From Calothrix parasitica NIES-267 (GTDB lineage: Bacteria; Cyanobacteriota; Cyanobacteriia; Cyanobacteriales; Nostocaceae), in the NCBI RefSeq assembly GCF_002368095.1, contig NZ_AP018227.1, positions 1,783,359 to 1,847,358 on the forward strand: 64,000 bases of DNA, written 5' to 3'. Positions 46,453 through 55,939 of the stretch are shown piece after piece (position 1 is the first letter of the stretch; each line of letters opens with the position of its first letter). A program made the translations under genes and the position numbers. A model generated the notes under the pieces. That model worked only from the letters and a program-made list of their open reading frames with translations. It was not told the DNA's origin and searched no databases.

Positions 46453-48255
46453 TTAGTTAACAACGTCGTCTATAATAACTTTGAATGACACTCTCCGATT
46501 GAATTTTTTATCTTCTTGAGTTGATTCGGGACGTAAAAGACTTTGGTCACCTAATGCTTTTGTAGTTAATCTATTTTTATCTATACCTTGAGATGTAAGA
46601 TAGTTAAGAATGCTTCGGGCACGTTTTTGAGAAAGTTTAATATTGGTTTCAAAGTCTCCTTCCGTATCTGTATGTCCTGAAATTTCAACTGAGACATCTT
46701 TTTCTAAAGATTTACCTACATCAATAAGATTTTGTAATTTTGACGATAATTTTGATAGTTTTTCTGTTTCACCAGAAAACAGTTTAGTTGTACCTTGTTC
46801 AAATAACACTAATATTTCTTCAATTTCTTTTTTGTAAGCATTAAGCTGGTCAATATCTAAATCTTTTAAGCTTTTATCTTCATATTCGGTAATACCTAAA
46901 AGAGAAAGGAATGGTTTTTTCTCTCTTGCTGATAAAATCCACTCGCGAGTAGCAGAACCCGTAGCTTGGAGAACACCATCCTCATCTATTTTTAAAGTAA
47001 CAGTTTTCGGATTCTGTAATAATTTTCCGGCTCTTTTGACAACTATTTCTTCCTCTAAAGATAAAAACTTCTGCCACTTAAAATCAATTTTATTTGGATT
47101 GAGACTCTCTTGCTTAATTAAACTTTTGGGTTCAATAGCTAATTGGTCGCGCATACCTACAATAAAATATTTTCCGTTTATTTTTCCTGTTTTAGTTACC
47201 ACAATTCCTGGTTGCTCTTCCAATTTTTGTACATAATTATTCCAGCGTTTATTTTCTCGATATTCAAAAAACCCCCAAGTACCCAACGCTATAGCTAATG
47301 CACCTGCAGAAGCCCATGCATAAATATACCTTGTCTTATTAGGATTCTTATAGTGAGATTCCAAACAAGCTTCTAAATAAGGTTTACTCGCTGCAAATTG
47401 TTCTGTATCACCAGAAAAATTCTTAAATTCTCTACCTAATAATAAATGTATTTTTTCTATCGCATTCTGGAATACAAATCTTAAATCTTCCGGTGCGTTT
47501 CCGCGAATAATACCTGCTAAAACGCTACTTGGTCCTTGTTCAATCCAAATAGTCAGTTCTCCAAATTCTAAAGTATCCAATCCTTCATGTTTTTGGACGC
47601 TAAATGAATCTTTGACAAAATCTTGAATCGCTGTCAACATAGCCGAAACTAAAGATGGGTCTTGAGCTTCTATCTTCGGAGCTACAAGGTGTTGAAGCAT
47701 TAATCCACTTTGTTTATCAATTAAAAATACTTGTTCCACTCGATAAACCAATGTCCGCAACAATACAACTTCTGCGAATGATTTCCCCGTTTGTTTAGCT
47801 TCTATTCTCCACTTCAAACTTTGCGGTGAAAGACTATGTTCCAAAGCATAGTTGAAAGACTGTAACATCTCGTCCAAAGCAGTAGCTATGGCTTTTCTCG
47901 TAGCGGGACCAATAATCGGAAAAATCGCTTCAGAAAGTATGTTAATGTCTTTCTTCACCGAAGACTGAATCGCTTGCTCAACAGTAGGAACCATAGCTTC
48001 CGATAGCTGCTCATCTTGCATTGTCCGCAAAACAATAGCTTCTGGAAGTATCCCACTAACGTCTTCAGCATCCACTTGCGGATTATCAAGTTTTTCGTAA
48101 AATCGATTTAGCTTAGGTTCCTCAATTCCTAAAAGTAAACTTCGTAATTCACTTAATTCACTTAATTCACCCAACTCGCTTAATTGTTTATTATCTTCAA
48201 TATGATTATTATTTAAGGAATCTTCCGCTACTCGATTACCATTTTTATCACTCAT
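46453..48255 (-). CDS. OmpA-family envelope protein with large N-terminal cytoplasmic domain
   Basis: A 600-residue protein in three parts. Residues 1-300 have no signal peptide and should be cytoplasmic; within them about 160-290 (VEQVFLIDKQSGLMLQHLV ... MLTAIQDFVKDSF ... LTIWIEQGPSSVLAGIIRG) has the look of a roadblock/longin-type domain. About 308-331 is a single membrane segment. Residues 340-600 should be periplasmic and end in an OmpA peptidoglycan-binding domain (ISGHTDTEGD, LSQKRARSILNYL, NRRVSFKV). It could tie the cell wall to the GTPase encoded next, since roadblock proteins often regulate Ras-like GTPases. The domain call is by pattern only. Confidence 0.85.
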   Translation of the reverse strand: MSDKNGNRVAEDSLNNNHIEDNKQLSELGELSELSELRSLLLGIEEPKLNRFYEKLDNPQVDAEDVSGILPEAIVLRTMQDEQLSEAMVPTVEQAIQSSVKKDINILSEAIFPIIGPATRKAIATALDEMLQSFNYALEHSLSPQSLKWRIEAKQTGKSFAEVVLLRTLVYRVEQVFLIDKQSGLMLQHLVAPKIEAQDPSLVSAMLTAIQDFVKDSFSVQKHEGLDTLEFGELTIWIEQGPSSVLAGIIRGNAPEDLRFVFQNAIEKIHLLLGREFKNFSGDTEQFAASKPYLEACLESHYKNPNKTRYIYAWASAGALAIALGTWGFFEYRENKRWNNYVQKLEEQPGIVVTKTGKINGKYFIVGMRDQLAIEPKSLIKQESLNPNKIDFKWQKFLSLEEEIVVKRAGKLLQNPKTVTLKIDEDGVLQATGSATREWILSAREKKPFLSLLGITEYEDKSLKDLDIDQLNAYKKEIEEILVLFEQGTTKLFSGETEKLSKLSSKLQNLIDVGKSLEKDVSVEISGHTDTEGDFETNIKLSQKRARSILNYLTSQGIDKNRLTTKALGDQSLLRPESTQEDKKFNRRVSFKVIIDDVVN

Positions 48256-48502
48256 TGGTAAATTCTTAGATTTATATATTAAGAAGTAGATTCAAATAAG
48301 AAACCAATTGATTTTAGATTTTGCTTAATTCCGGAATATAATAATATTTTTGATATGCAGAGCATAGATTTTTACCAGTTCAAAATCGTCTCGATTAAAA
48401 GTACTTGACTCTACCTTTAACTGTATTGAATCCAAAATCCCTGCATAAACCCATCCGTTGTCAAAATCCAAAATCTAAAATCAACTGGGCTTTTATATAA
48501 AA

Positions 48503-49105
48503 CTATTGAGAATTCAAACGCAATGCTAATTCCGAAAATAAAGCCGCTAATTGATTCCGGTCTGTTTTTTCATTCTTAAGCTCGTAAGTCTCTCGCTCTA
48601 GCAAAGCTAAAATTTCTTCGTATTTTTGTCGAATATCATCATGTAAAGTTTGAGATTGACTAAAAATTTGTTGACGTAGCTCTCGCTGAGTTCTACTTGC
48701 TTGCTCGTCAATTTCACCCATCTTTTGCTCTAAAGATTCGGCAAGTTTTCTTTGTTCTTCATTAATAGCTTTTACCGCTTCATTGCGCTTTACCTGCTCA
48801 TTTTTTGCTCTAGAGCTTAAAGAATCTGCTTCTTCCTTAATATAATTTTCTAATATATCTAGTCGCTTCCTAGTTTCATTTCTCAAATCATTACATTCTT
48901 TAACCAAACGCTCTTCCAAACGAGCAAACTTTTTATCTAATTCCCGCATTTGGGAACCAACTAAAATATCTCTAACTTTACTTAAACTATTATTTTCGTG
49001 AATTTCAGGATTACGATATCCTACAGGCTTATTGATATCTCGGTTTGATACCATTTGTCCGGTTTCAAGCGAAACATTATTGTTGTCTTCTTCCAAAGGC
49101 TTCAT
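48503..49105 (-). CDS. Coiled-coil protein of the GTPase cassette
   Basis: A 200-residue soluble protein. Residues 48-185 are nearly all charged heptads (MRELDKKFARLEERLVKECNDLRNE, EEQRKLAESLEQKMGEIDEQ, HDDIRQKYEEILALLERETYEL), predicting a long coiled coil. The first 45 residues are polar and likely flexible. There are no catalytic residues, membrane segment or signal peptide. It is the first gene of the minus-strand cassette, 247 bp before the OmpA-type gene, so it may be a separate transcript. A structural or adaptor role is likely but unproven. Confidence 0.7.
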   Translation of the reverse strand: MKPLEEDNNNVSLETGQMVSNRDINKPVGYRNPEIHENNSLSKVRDILVGSQMRELDKKFARLEERLVKECNDLRNETRKRLDILENYIKEEADSLSSRAKNEQVKRNEAVKAINEEQRKLAESLEQKMGEIDEQASRTQRELRQQIFSQSQTLHDDIRQKYEEILALLERETYELKNEKTDRNQLAALFSELALRLNSQ

Positions 49106-49581
49106 ACTTTCTTATAGTTCCTAATAAGATTTTCCATCCCGCAATCTTCTTCACACCCTACCCCAAAATAAATGTGATTAACTATACGCTCGATGCACGG
49201 TAGGTTTTAATTCTTCAGTTTGCTAGCATCCTAAAATTTACCAGAAAAAGTCATCCCCCCTAAGATTGACATTAGATTATACATTGGAAATAATTACTTT
49301 TACTATAAGTATTATTAACTACCTTTATCGCATAAAAATCAATATTTTTGTTTGTATCTTGTCTTTCAACATCTATTGTAATTGAGCAAAAAACATAGGT
49401 AATACTGATTTATTTTTTATTTATATTTTATATTTTTTTCTCCTCCTTCTCCGTATCGTAAGATAATATTTTCTGTATTTGTAAAGAAATATATCTGTAT
49501 CTTTTTGTAGCCAGATGCTGCCATTACTCAACTACAATAAAAGCAAATCAATTTAAAATTTGCTTAAGTAAGTGCAACTTC
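49106..49581. other. Divergent spacer between the cassette and the RsbRD-type kinase
   Basis: 476 bp, AT-rich, with T-runs near 49410-49440. It presumably carries promoters in both directions. No gene, repeat or strong hairpin is seen. Confidence 0.4.
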
Positions 49582-50802
49582 ATGGAAGATTTTAGTCAAC
49601 CGCTGCTTGATAATAAAGAGAAAATTATAGAAACATGGCTGAAACAAATTCGTGAAGACAGTCGAATTAAAAGTACTGATGGTTTATCAAAACCAGCTAT
49701 AATAGACCATCTCGACCATGTACTTGTAGCTTTAGTAACAGTTCTTTCTCGACATAGAGAAGGTAGCCTCCAGACAATAGTGGAAGCTAGCTTAAACCAT
49801 GGAGTTCTCCGGGCCGAACAAGGTTTTGAAGCTTCCGAAATAGCTAGAGAATATCATCTGTTTCGTCAAGCTATATTTTCGACTCTAGAAGGTTATTTTC
49901 TCATATCATCACCATTGGAAATAATCGAAAATACACGCTTAATTAATAGCGTAGTTGATGAAGCAATTGCTCGGTGTTTTGATAGTTATACACAGCAAAG
50001 AATTGAAGAATTAGAAAATCTACAAAATCAATTAACTCTGCACAATCAAGAATTAACTCGATTTGTTCGCACTTCTCAAGAAAACATGTCTTTTTTAGCC
50101 CACGAACTAAAAAGTCCTTTAACATCAATAATTGGGTATTCTGATTTATTTTTACGAATACAAAGGCAGAAAGATGAAGTTAAAAATACCTATGGAAATT
50201 TAGAACATATTGAGCAAGTATTAAATAGTGGTAGAAAATTATTGTGTTTAATAAATAATGCATTAGAAATTTCTCGTTTGTCAGCAGGAGAATCAAAGCT
50301 GAACTTAAAATCAATTAATCCTAGTCTATTAATTGAAGAAGTCAACGGGATGTTAAAACCTTCTTTAGGAACAAAGGATATTGAAATTATCCTTAATTTT
50401 CAAAAAGCTCCTGAGAGAGTAGTCACCGATGCGTTAAAGTTGCAGCAAGTTATTACCAATATTCTAAGTAATGCAATTCGTTATACTGAATCTGGAAAAA
50501 TTGAAATTACTTGCAAGACTGTAGACGATAGTAAATGGGGAATTATAATTTCAGATACAGGAATTGGTATTTCCGAAGAAGACTTATCGAATATTTTTAA
50601 TCCTTACTATCGCGCTAATCCAGAAGCAGAATCTTGCATGATAGATGGAACTGGTTTAGGCTTAGCAATAGTTTCGCAGCTTATAGAAGTTATTAAAGGT
50701 AAAATTGAAGTAGATTCTGTATTGGGAAATGGTTCTATTTTTACGATTACCTTACCATTAGAAATACGGCTAACAGTTATCAGCGAACAGTTATCAATAT
50801 GA
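49582..50802 (+). CDS. Sensor histidine kinase with RsbRD-type N-terminal domain
   Basis: A 406-residue soluble kinase. Residues 1-140 (LLDNKEKIIETWLKQI ... EASLNHGVLRAEQGFEASEIAREYHLFRQAIF) match the all-helical RsbRD N-terminal domain of stressosome-type proteins. A coiled linker leads to HisKA with the H box FLAHELKSPLTSIIGYSDLF (His near 175). The ATPase domain has NILSNAIRYTE, ISDTGIGISEED and GTGLGLAIV. It should autophosphorylate in response to a cytoplasmic signal. It faces the GTPase cassette across a divergent spacer and has no receiver gene beside it. Confidence 0.92.
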   Translation: MEDFSQPLLDNKEKIIETWLKQIREDSRIKSTDGLSKPAIIDHLDHVLVALVTVLSRHREGSLQTIVEASLNHGVLRAEQGFEASEIAREYHLFRQAIFSTLEGYFLISSPLEIIENTRLINSVVDEAIARCFDSYTQQRIEELENLQNQLTLHNQELTRFVRTSQENMSFLAHELKSPLTSIIGYSDLFLRIQRQKDEVKNTYGNLEHIEQVLNSGRKLLCLINNALEISRLSAGESKLNLKSINPSLLIEEVNGMLKPSLGTKDIEIILNFQKAPERVVTDALKLQQVITNILSNAIRYTESGKIEITCKTVDDSKWGIIISDTGIGISEEDLSNIFNPYYRANPEAESCMIDGTGLGLAIVSQLIEVIKGKIEVDSVLGNGSIFTITLPLEIRLTVISEQLSI

Positions 50803-50904
50803 ATCCTTTGACAATTAAAAAATATTACTTTTTATCTAGTAAATTTTACTATTGTTTATAAAAAAATAGTATATTCCTAATGCCCAATGCTCTATTCCCA
50901 AATT

Positions 50905-51648
50905 CTAAATAAAACCTTCTTCTTCTAACTTAATTAAAGCGTTATTTGCAGCCGTTTTTTTTGCTTCTTTTATATTTTTACCTTTACCTTCTCCGTATTT
51001 TTGATTATCTACAAATACTTCACAGAGAAATTCTGGAGCGTGAGCGGCACCACCCGTTCTTGTAGTCTGATAATTGGGGAGATTTGGTGGGTTTTGGGGA
51101 ATGTGACGCTGAACCCATACCTGAAATTGATTTATTGAGTCGAGATTTGAACGAACTTCTACTATTTCTTCAGGAACTGAATCAAATAAGGGTTCAACAA
51201 CATTACGCAAAGCTTCAATATCCGAGTTATTATCGAGATAATAGGCTGCAACAACCGCTTCAAAAGTGCTGCTGAGTAGATTGGGATTTTGGTATCCCCC
51301 TTCACGAATAGCACCTTTACCCAAAAGCATTTTTTTATCTAAACCGACTTCTAGAGCAAACCTTGCTAATTGCTTTTCATCTACTAACGCGGAGCGTCTG
51401 CGAGTTAATTTATCTTCTCCAATATTTGGATAACGACGGTAAAGATAATCTCCGCTCACATAAGTTAATAAAGCATCACCTAAAAATTCTAATCGTTCGT
51501 TATGTTCTCCCGAATCAGGATTTTCATGAACGTAGGAACGGTGAGTAAGTGCATTCAGCAAAAGCGAATTATCATTAAATTTTGCGTTTTGGATAACTTC
51601 TGCTAATTTCTCTTGTTTACGAATCATTTCTGCTGATTTAGGAGACAT
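50905..51648 (-). CDS. rnc: Ribonuclease III
   Basis: A 247-residue double-strand-specific endoribonuclease that processes rRNA and structured mRNAs. ERLEFLGDALLTYV (about 47-60) is the signature with the catalytic Glu/Asp, repeated acidic residues at STFEAVVAAYYLD complete the two-metal site, and the C-terminal double-stranded RNA-binding domain ends with GKGKNIKEAKKTAANNALIKL. Length is normal for bacterial class 1 enzymes. The start at 51648 is ATG; Met-8 is a possible alternative. It is a single-gene unit, not joined to acpP or era. Confidence 0.96.
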   Translation of the reverse strand: MSPKSAEMIRKQEKLAEVIQNAKFNDNSLLLNALTHRSYVHENPDSGEHNERLEFLGDALLTYVSGDYLYRRYPNIGEDKLTRRRSALVDEKQLARFALEVGLDKKMLLGKGAIREGGYQNPNLLSSTFEAVVAAYYLDNNSDIEALRNVVEPLFDSVPEEIVEVRSNLDSINQFQVWVQRHIPQNPPNLPNYQTTRTGGAAHAPEFLCEVFVDNQKYGEGKGKNIKEAKKTAANNALIKLEEEGFI

Positions 51649-51940
51649 TAAAAATATTCAAATATTTAAAGTAGTGTATTTCAGAGTAATTATTTTAGCT
51701 TAAGTTCATCAAAACACTTAAGATTGAGATGATTATTCAAGAAATGTTTTCGCGTCGTATATATAAATAGGTGAATGCTTCGTTTCACTCGCAATCACAA
51801 ATAATGACAATATACAACTCATTTTGTCTAAGCATTTAGCAATACCACATATTTGGGCTTTTTTGTTTTAAATTATTTGTTTTGAATTATTTCAATCAAG
51901 TTTGGTAAGCTAAAGAATTAGACTAACTATTATATAAAAA

Positions 51941-53974
51941 ATGGCTGCATCCACTGTTAATTCTACTTTTACCACCTTTCCCTTAACTGCTGTAGTTGGT
52001 CAAGAAGCGATTAAATTAGCTTTACTATTAGCAGCTGTAGATCCAGAATTGGGAGGAGTGGCGATCGCCGGACGAAGAGGAACCGCAAAGTCAGTGATGG
52101 CAAGGGCTATCCACGCTTTACTACCACCGATTGAAGTTGTCAAAGATTCCGTTAGTAACTGCAATCCCGACCGTCCAGAAGAATGGGACGACGATTTATT
52201 ATCTAACGTTTCTACATCAGATATCGAAACCGAAATTATCCCCGCACCATTTTTACAAATACCTTTAGGAGTCACCGAAGATAGACTCTTAGGTTCGGTA
52301 GATGTAGAAAAATCAGTCAAGCAAGGAGAAACCGTATTTCAACCAGGTTTACTAGCAGCAGCAAATCGAGGTGTGCTGTATGTAGATGAAATCAATCTTT
52401 TAGATGACCAAATTAGCAATCAACTTTTAACAGTATTATCCGAAGGACGAAACCAAATCGAACGGGAAGGAATTAGTTTTCAACATCCTTGTAAATCATT
52501 ATTTATTGCTACCTACAATCCAGAAGAAGGAACTTTACGAGAACATTTACTCGATAGAATTGCCATTTCCCTTTCTGCCGATGGGATTTTGGGTTTAGAT
52601 GATAGAGTACAAGCAGTAGAACAAGCAATTTCTTATTCTCGTTCTCCTCAAGAATTTCTTCAGCAGTACGACGAAGATATAGATTCAATCAAAACTCAAA
52701 TTGTTTTAGCAAGAGAATGGTTGAAAGAAGTTACCATCACCCAAGAACAAATTAATTACCTAGTTGAAGAAGCAATTCGTGGTGTAGTTCAAGGACATCG
52801 CGCAGAACTATTTGCAGTCAGAGTAGCCAAAGCATCCGCAGCACTCGACGGACGCAATCAAGTTAACCCCGAAGACCTGCGTCGTGCAGTGGAATTGGTC
52901 ATAGTACCCCGCGCAACCGTCATTCAAACACCACCAGAAGAAGAACAGCAACCACCACCACCCCCACCACAACAAAACCAAGAAGAACCAGAAGACGAAT
53001 CGGAACAGGAACAAGAAGACCAGGAACAAGAACAGGAAGAACAAGAGCAAGACCAGGAACAAGAACCACCAGGTATTCCCGAAGAATTTATCTTCGACCC
53101 AGAGGGTGTAATCCTAGATGAAAGCGTCCTCTACTTTGCTCAAACATCCCAACGTCAAGGAAACTCCGGAAGTCGCGGTTTAATATTTTCCGACGACAGG
53201 GGACGCTACATCAAACCAATGCTACCCAAAGGAAAAGTCCGTCGCATTGCAGTAGACGCTACATTAAGAGCTGCTGCACCATATCAAAAAGCTAGACGAA
53301 AAAGGTACCCAGGTCGAAACGTCATCGTAGAACAAAGCGATATTCGTGCAAAACGCTTGGCTAGAAAAGCCGGAGCATTAGTAATATTCGTAGTAGACGC
53401 TTCCGGTTCAATGGCATTAAATAGAATGCAGTCAGCCAAAGGAGCGGTAATGCAGTTATTAACAGAAGCATATCAAAACCGCGACCAAGTAGCATTAATA
53501 CCCTTCCGAGGAGAGCAAGCAGAAGTAGTATTACCCCCCACACGCTCCATCACATTAGCTCGTACCCGCTTAGAAAAAATGCCTTGTGGTGGTGGTTCTC
53601 CCCTAGCTCACGGATTAACCCAAGCCGCTCACGTCGGCTTAAACGCACAAAGAAGCGGAGATGTTGGGCAAGTAGTTATAGTTGCTATTACCGACGGACG
53701 CGGTAACATCTCTTTATCTCGCTCCTTGGGTGAACCCCAAGAACCCGGAGAAAAGCCAGATATCAAAGGAGAATTATTAGAAGTCGCGGCTAAAATTCGC
53801 GCTTTAGGAATTCAATTGTTAGTAATCGACACCGAAAGTAAATTTGTTTCTACCGGATTTGCGAAAGAATTAGCTAAAAATGCCGGTGGTAAATATTATC
53901 ATCTGCCCAAAGCTACAGATAAAGCCATTGCAGCCATGACCAAAGGTGCGATTGCAGATTTGAAAAGTTCGTAG
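51941..53974 (+). CDS. chlD: Magnesium chelatase subunit D
   Basis: A 677-residue subunit of the ATP-driven chelatase that inserts Mg into protoporphyrin IX, the first step towards chlorophyll. The N-terminal AAA+ module has [20 protein letters not shown] and [12 protein letters not shown] Pro-rich then very acidic Gln/Glu linker covers about residues 337-386. A C-terminal von Willebrand A domain has the MIDAS motif D485-A-S-G-S in FVVDASGSM, used to bind ChlI/ChlH. Its stop codon TAG lies inside a copy of the R6 repeat arm, so the last two residues are repeat-derived. It is a single-gene unit. Confidence 0.97.
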   Translation: MAASTVNSTFTTFPLTAVVGQEAIKLALLLAAVDPELGGVAIAGRRGTAKSVMARAIHALLPPIEVVKDSVSNCNPDRPEEWDDDLLSNVSTSDIETEIIPAPFLQIPLGVTEDRLLGSVDVEKSVKQGETVFQPGLLAAANRGVLYVDEINLLDDQISNQLLTVLSEGRNQIEREGISFQHPCKSLFIATYNPEEGTLREHLLDRIAISLSADGILGLDDRVQAVEQAISYSRSPQEFLQQYDEDIDSIKTQIVLAREWLKEVTITQEQINYLVEEAIRGVVQGHRAELFAVRVAKASAALDGRNQVNPEDLRRAVELVIVPRATVIQTPPEEEQQPPPPPPQQNQEEPEDESEQEQEDQEQEQEEQEQDQEQEPPGIPEEFIFDPEGVILDESVLYFAQTSQRQGNSGSRGLIFSDDRGRYIKPMLPKGKVRRIAVDATLRAAAPYQKARRKRYPGRNVIVEQSDIRAKRLARKAGALVIFVVDASGSMALNRMQSAKGAVMQLLTEAYQNRDQVALIPFRGEQAEVVLPPTRSITLARTRLEKMPCGGGSPLAHGLTQAAHVGLNAQRSGDVGQVVIVAITDGRGNISLSRSLGEPQEPGEKPDIKGELLEVAAKIRALGIQLLVIDTESKFVSTGFAKELAKNAGGKYYHLPKATDKAIAAMTKGAIADLKSS

Positions 53975-53991
53975 TTGCGCTTTAGCGCCAA
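53967..53991. repeat. R6 repeat arm overlapping the chlD stop
   Basis: These 25 bases equal the left arm of the inverted repeat at 39598-39622. The TAG of chlD at 53972-53974 is inside it. The complementary arm is absent here. Confidence 0.7.
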
Positions 53992-54000
53992 ATATGTATT

Positions 54001-54151
54001 TCGTAGGTTGGGTTAGGCGCACGAAGAGTTATAAATTTTAACCAGAGATGAAATTGCGCCGTAACCCAACATTTCCGCAGTGCGTAGGTTGGGTTAGGCA
54101 CACGAAGAATTATGAATTGTAACCCGAGATGAAATTGCGCCGTAACCCAAC
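54001..54151. repeat. Two direct copies of a 70-bp palindromic repeat (R5)
   Basis: Copies at 54001-54070 and 54082-54151 start CGTAGGTTGGGTTAGG and end GCGCCGTAACCCAACA, differing at a few bases. Each copy is itself an inverted repeat (TTGGGTTA / TAACCCAA). Related arms lie at 54715-54747 and 54863-54942, so R5 units bracket the pentapeptide-repeat gene. Confidence 0.75.
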
Positions 54152-54169
54152 ATTTTCAAGAGGTAAGTT

Positions 54170-54703
54170 ATGACTGCTGAGGAGTTGTTGGAGCGTTATG
54201 CTGCTGGGGAGAGAGATTTTAGTGGGGTTGATTTGAATGGAGTTAATTTGCGAGGTGCTTACATGAGTGACATCTGCTTGTGCGACGCTAACCTGAGCAA
54301 TGCCAATCTGCGGTTCGTTAATTTTCATAGCGCCAGATTGGATAGAATTAACCTTAGTGGGGCTGATTTGAGAGATGCTTCTCTCGAAGCTGTTGATATG
54401 AGAGAAGCCAATCTCAGTCATGCCAACTTGAATTGCGTTGCTATGAGTGATGCTAGACTTGCTGGTTCCGATTTCAGCTATGCCGATTTGGGTCTTACTA
54501 CTCTCCATGATAGCTATATGGCGGAAGTCAATTTGACCGGAGCTAACTTGAGTGGTGCTTTTATGGAGCAAACTGGTTTGATGAGAGCTAACTTGACTGG
54601 GTGTCGTTTCCGGAGAGCTCGTTTTATGGATGTCGGTTGGAATGAGGCTATTTTCTGTGATACCGTTATGCCTGATGGTTCTGTCAGAAATGATAATTGC
54701 TAA
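54170..54703 (+). CDS. Pentapeptide-repeat protein
   Basis: A 177-residue protein, nearly all A(D/N)LXX-type pentapeptides from about residue 18 on (GVDLNGVNLRGAYMSD, ANLSNANLRFVNFHSARL, GADLRDASLEAVDMREANLSHANL). These fold as a right-handed quadrilateral beta helix. It has no signal peptide or membrane segment and is likely cytoplasmic. Cyanobacteria carry many such proteins, mostly of unknown role; some relatives bind DNA gyrase. GAGGTAAG precedes the ATG. It lies between R5 repeats and faces a second pentapeptide-repeat gene. Confidence 0.9.
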   Translation: MTAEELLERYAAGERDFSGVDLNGVNLRGAYMSDICLCDANLSNANLRFVNFHSARLDRINLSGADLRDASLEAVDMREANLSHANLNCVAMSDARLAGSDFSYADLGLTTLHDSYMAEVNLTGANLSGAFMEQTGLMRANLTGCRFRRARFMDVGWNEAIFCDTVMPDGSVRNDNC

Positions 54704-54714
54704 TTCGTTAAATT

Positions 54715-54942
54715 CGTAGGTTGGGTTGAAGGTCGTGAAACCCAACATAATTTAGAAAGCTCAACAAAATAATTCAAATCAAAAAAAATATTAAATATCC
54801 AACGAAACTTTTCCCTTCACCCATAAATCTATGTTGGATAATTCATTACTAAATCAAAATACTGATGTTGGGTTACGACGCAATATCAAAGTGTTGGTTA
54901 ATTATTCAATATTGTCGTGCGTCTAACCCAACCTACAATTTT
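54715..54942. repeat. R5-type inverted repeats after the pentapeptide gene
   Basis: CGTAGGTTGGGTT (54715-54727) pairs with AACCCAACA (54739-54747) as a short hairpin just after the gene. A larger pair, TGTTGGGTTACGACGCA (from 54863) and TGCGTCTAACCCAACCTAC (to about 54942), follows. Both are R5 family, between convergent genes. Confidence 0.55.
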
Positions 54943-54966
54943 ACCTTTGACCTTTGACCTAATATC

Positions 54967-55581
54967 CTAATCCTCAAAAATCGCCCCTCGCAACTGCAAT
55001 TCAATTTTCATCCTCTGAGAAATACCTGTATTCCATCCGAATCGAGCATTATCAACTGTAGCGTTGCTGAAATCGGTATGAGAAAGATTTGCACCTAACA
55101 AATGAGCATTGCTGAGATTAGCATTATTCAAAGCAGCATGACTCAGATTCGTTCCTAATAATAATGCACTGCTGAGATTGGCTCCTCGCAAATCGGCATC
55201 TTTAAGAATGCTACCGCTTAAAATGGCTTCTTGTAAGTTAGCTCTTCGTAAATCGATACGACGCAAAATTGCCAGACAGAAATTAGCACCTTTGAGATTT
55301 GCTCCTCGAAGCATAGCAAGACTTAGATTTGCGTTGCTAAAATCAAAACCTTCTAAATTATGATTGTTTTTTAAATTGCAATTTAAATGGTTTTCTCTCA
55401 AACCAGCATCCATCAACTGGGCTTCATTTAAACGTATATACCTCAAATCCGTACCGCTTAAATCAACACCATTTAAATTAATATCCGTAAATTTTCTGTC
55501 TACCGTAAAGTTATGCTCGTCAATCTCGTTAATATTAGATGCCCTAAACACAAATGGTAGTTGATTGTCAACTGTATTCAT
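54967..55581 (-). CDS. Pentapeptide-repeat protein
   Basis: A 204-residue protein. After about 30 unrepeated residues the A(D/N)LXX pattern is regular (DINLNGVDLSGTDLRYIRLNEAQL, ANLSLAMLRGANLKGANFCLA, ADLRGANLSSALLLGTNLSHAALNNANLSNAHLLGANLSHTDF) up to residue 180, and a short capping segment (RMKIELQLRGAIFED) closes it. It is cytoplasmic by the absence of export signals. Function is unknown. It is convergent with the other pentapeptide-repeat gene; the two differ enough not to be a recent duplication. Confidence 0.9.
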   Translation of the reverse strand: MNTVDNQLPFVFRASNINEIDEHNFTVDRKFTDINLNGVDLSGTDLRYIRLNEAQLMDAGLRENHLNCNLKNNHNLEGFDFSNANLSLAMLRGANLKGANFCLAILRRIDLRRANLQEAILSGSILKDADLRGANLSSALLLGTNLSHAALNNANLSNAHLLGANLSHTDFSNATVDNARFGWNTGISQRMKIELQLRGAIFED

Positions 55582-55939
55582 TCGAGTATTTCTGTATGAG
55601 TGCTTCTAATAGCTTTATCCGCGAGCTATCCTAAACCATCCTTATAGTGGACAGTTTGCGTTACTGTCTCAAAAAAAATGGTAAGCAATTCTTATAAAAT
55701 AGAAAGTGAGAGAGATTAATTTCTATATCTAGCAATACTTCAGCCTTTATAAAAGCCTTTTTAAAATTAAGATAATTACGATAAATGATTATGGATTCGA
55801 GTAGACGATTTTAAAATCGTCACAATATACAAATTTAAGCTAATGTAAGGCAAATTTCAGTTATCAATTAACAATTATCTAATAACTATAATAATTATAC
55901 TTATAACTCCTAATTTTCAACTCTTAACTCTCTCTCCCT
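55582..55939. other. Divergent AT-rich spacer
   Basis: 358 bp between the second pentapeptide-repeat gene and dusA. AT-rich, with no gene, tRNA or strong hairpin seen. It should hold both promoters. Confidence 0.4.

Noticed and set aside
52808-53062. Antisense frame rich in Phe and Leu over the chlD linker
   Set aside because: It is the mirror of the Pro/Gln/Glu-rich linker codons of chlD; hydrophobicity is a by-product of composition.
54110-54748. A 212-residue open frame antisense to the pentapeptide-repeat gene
   Set aside because: The regular codon pattern of pentapeptide repeats keeps the opposite strand free of stops; the product is a low-complexity Ser/Thr/Ile repeat and the plus-strand gene has the proper start and family match.
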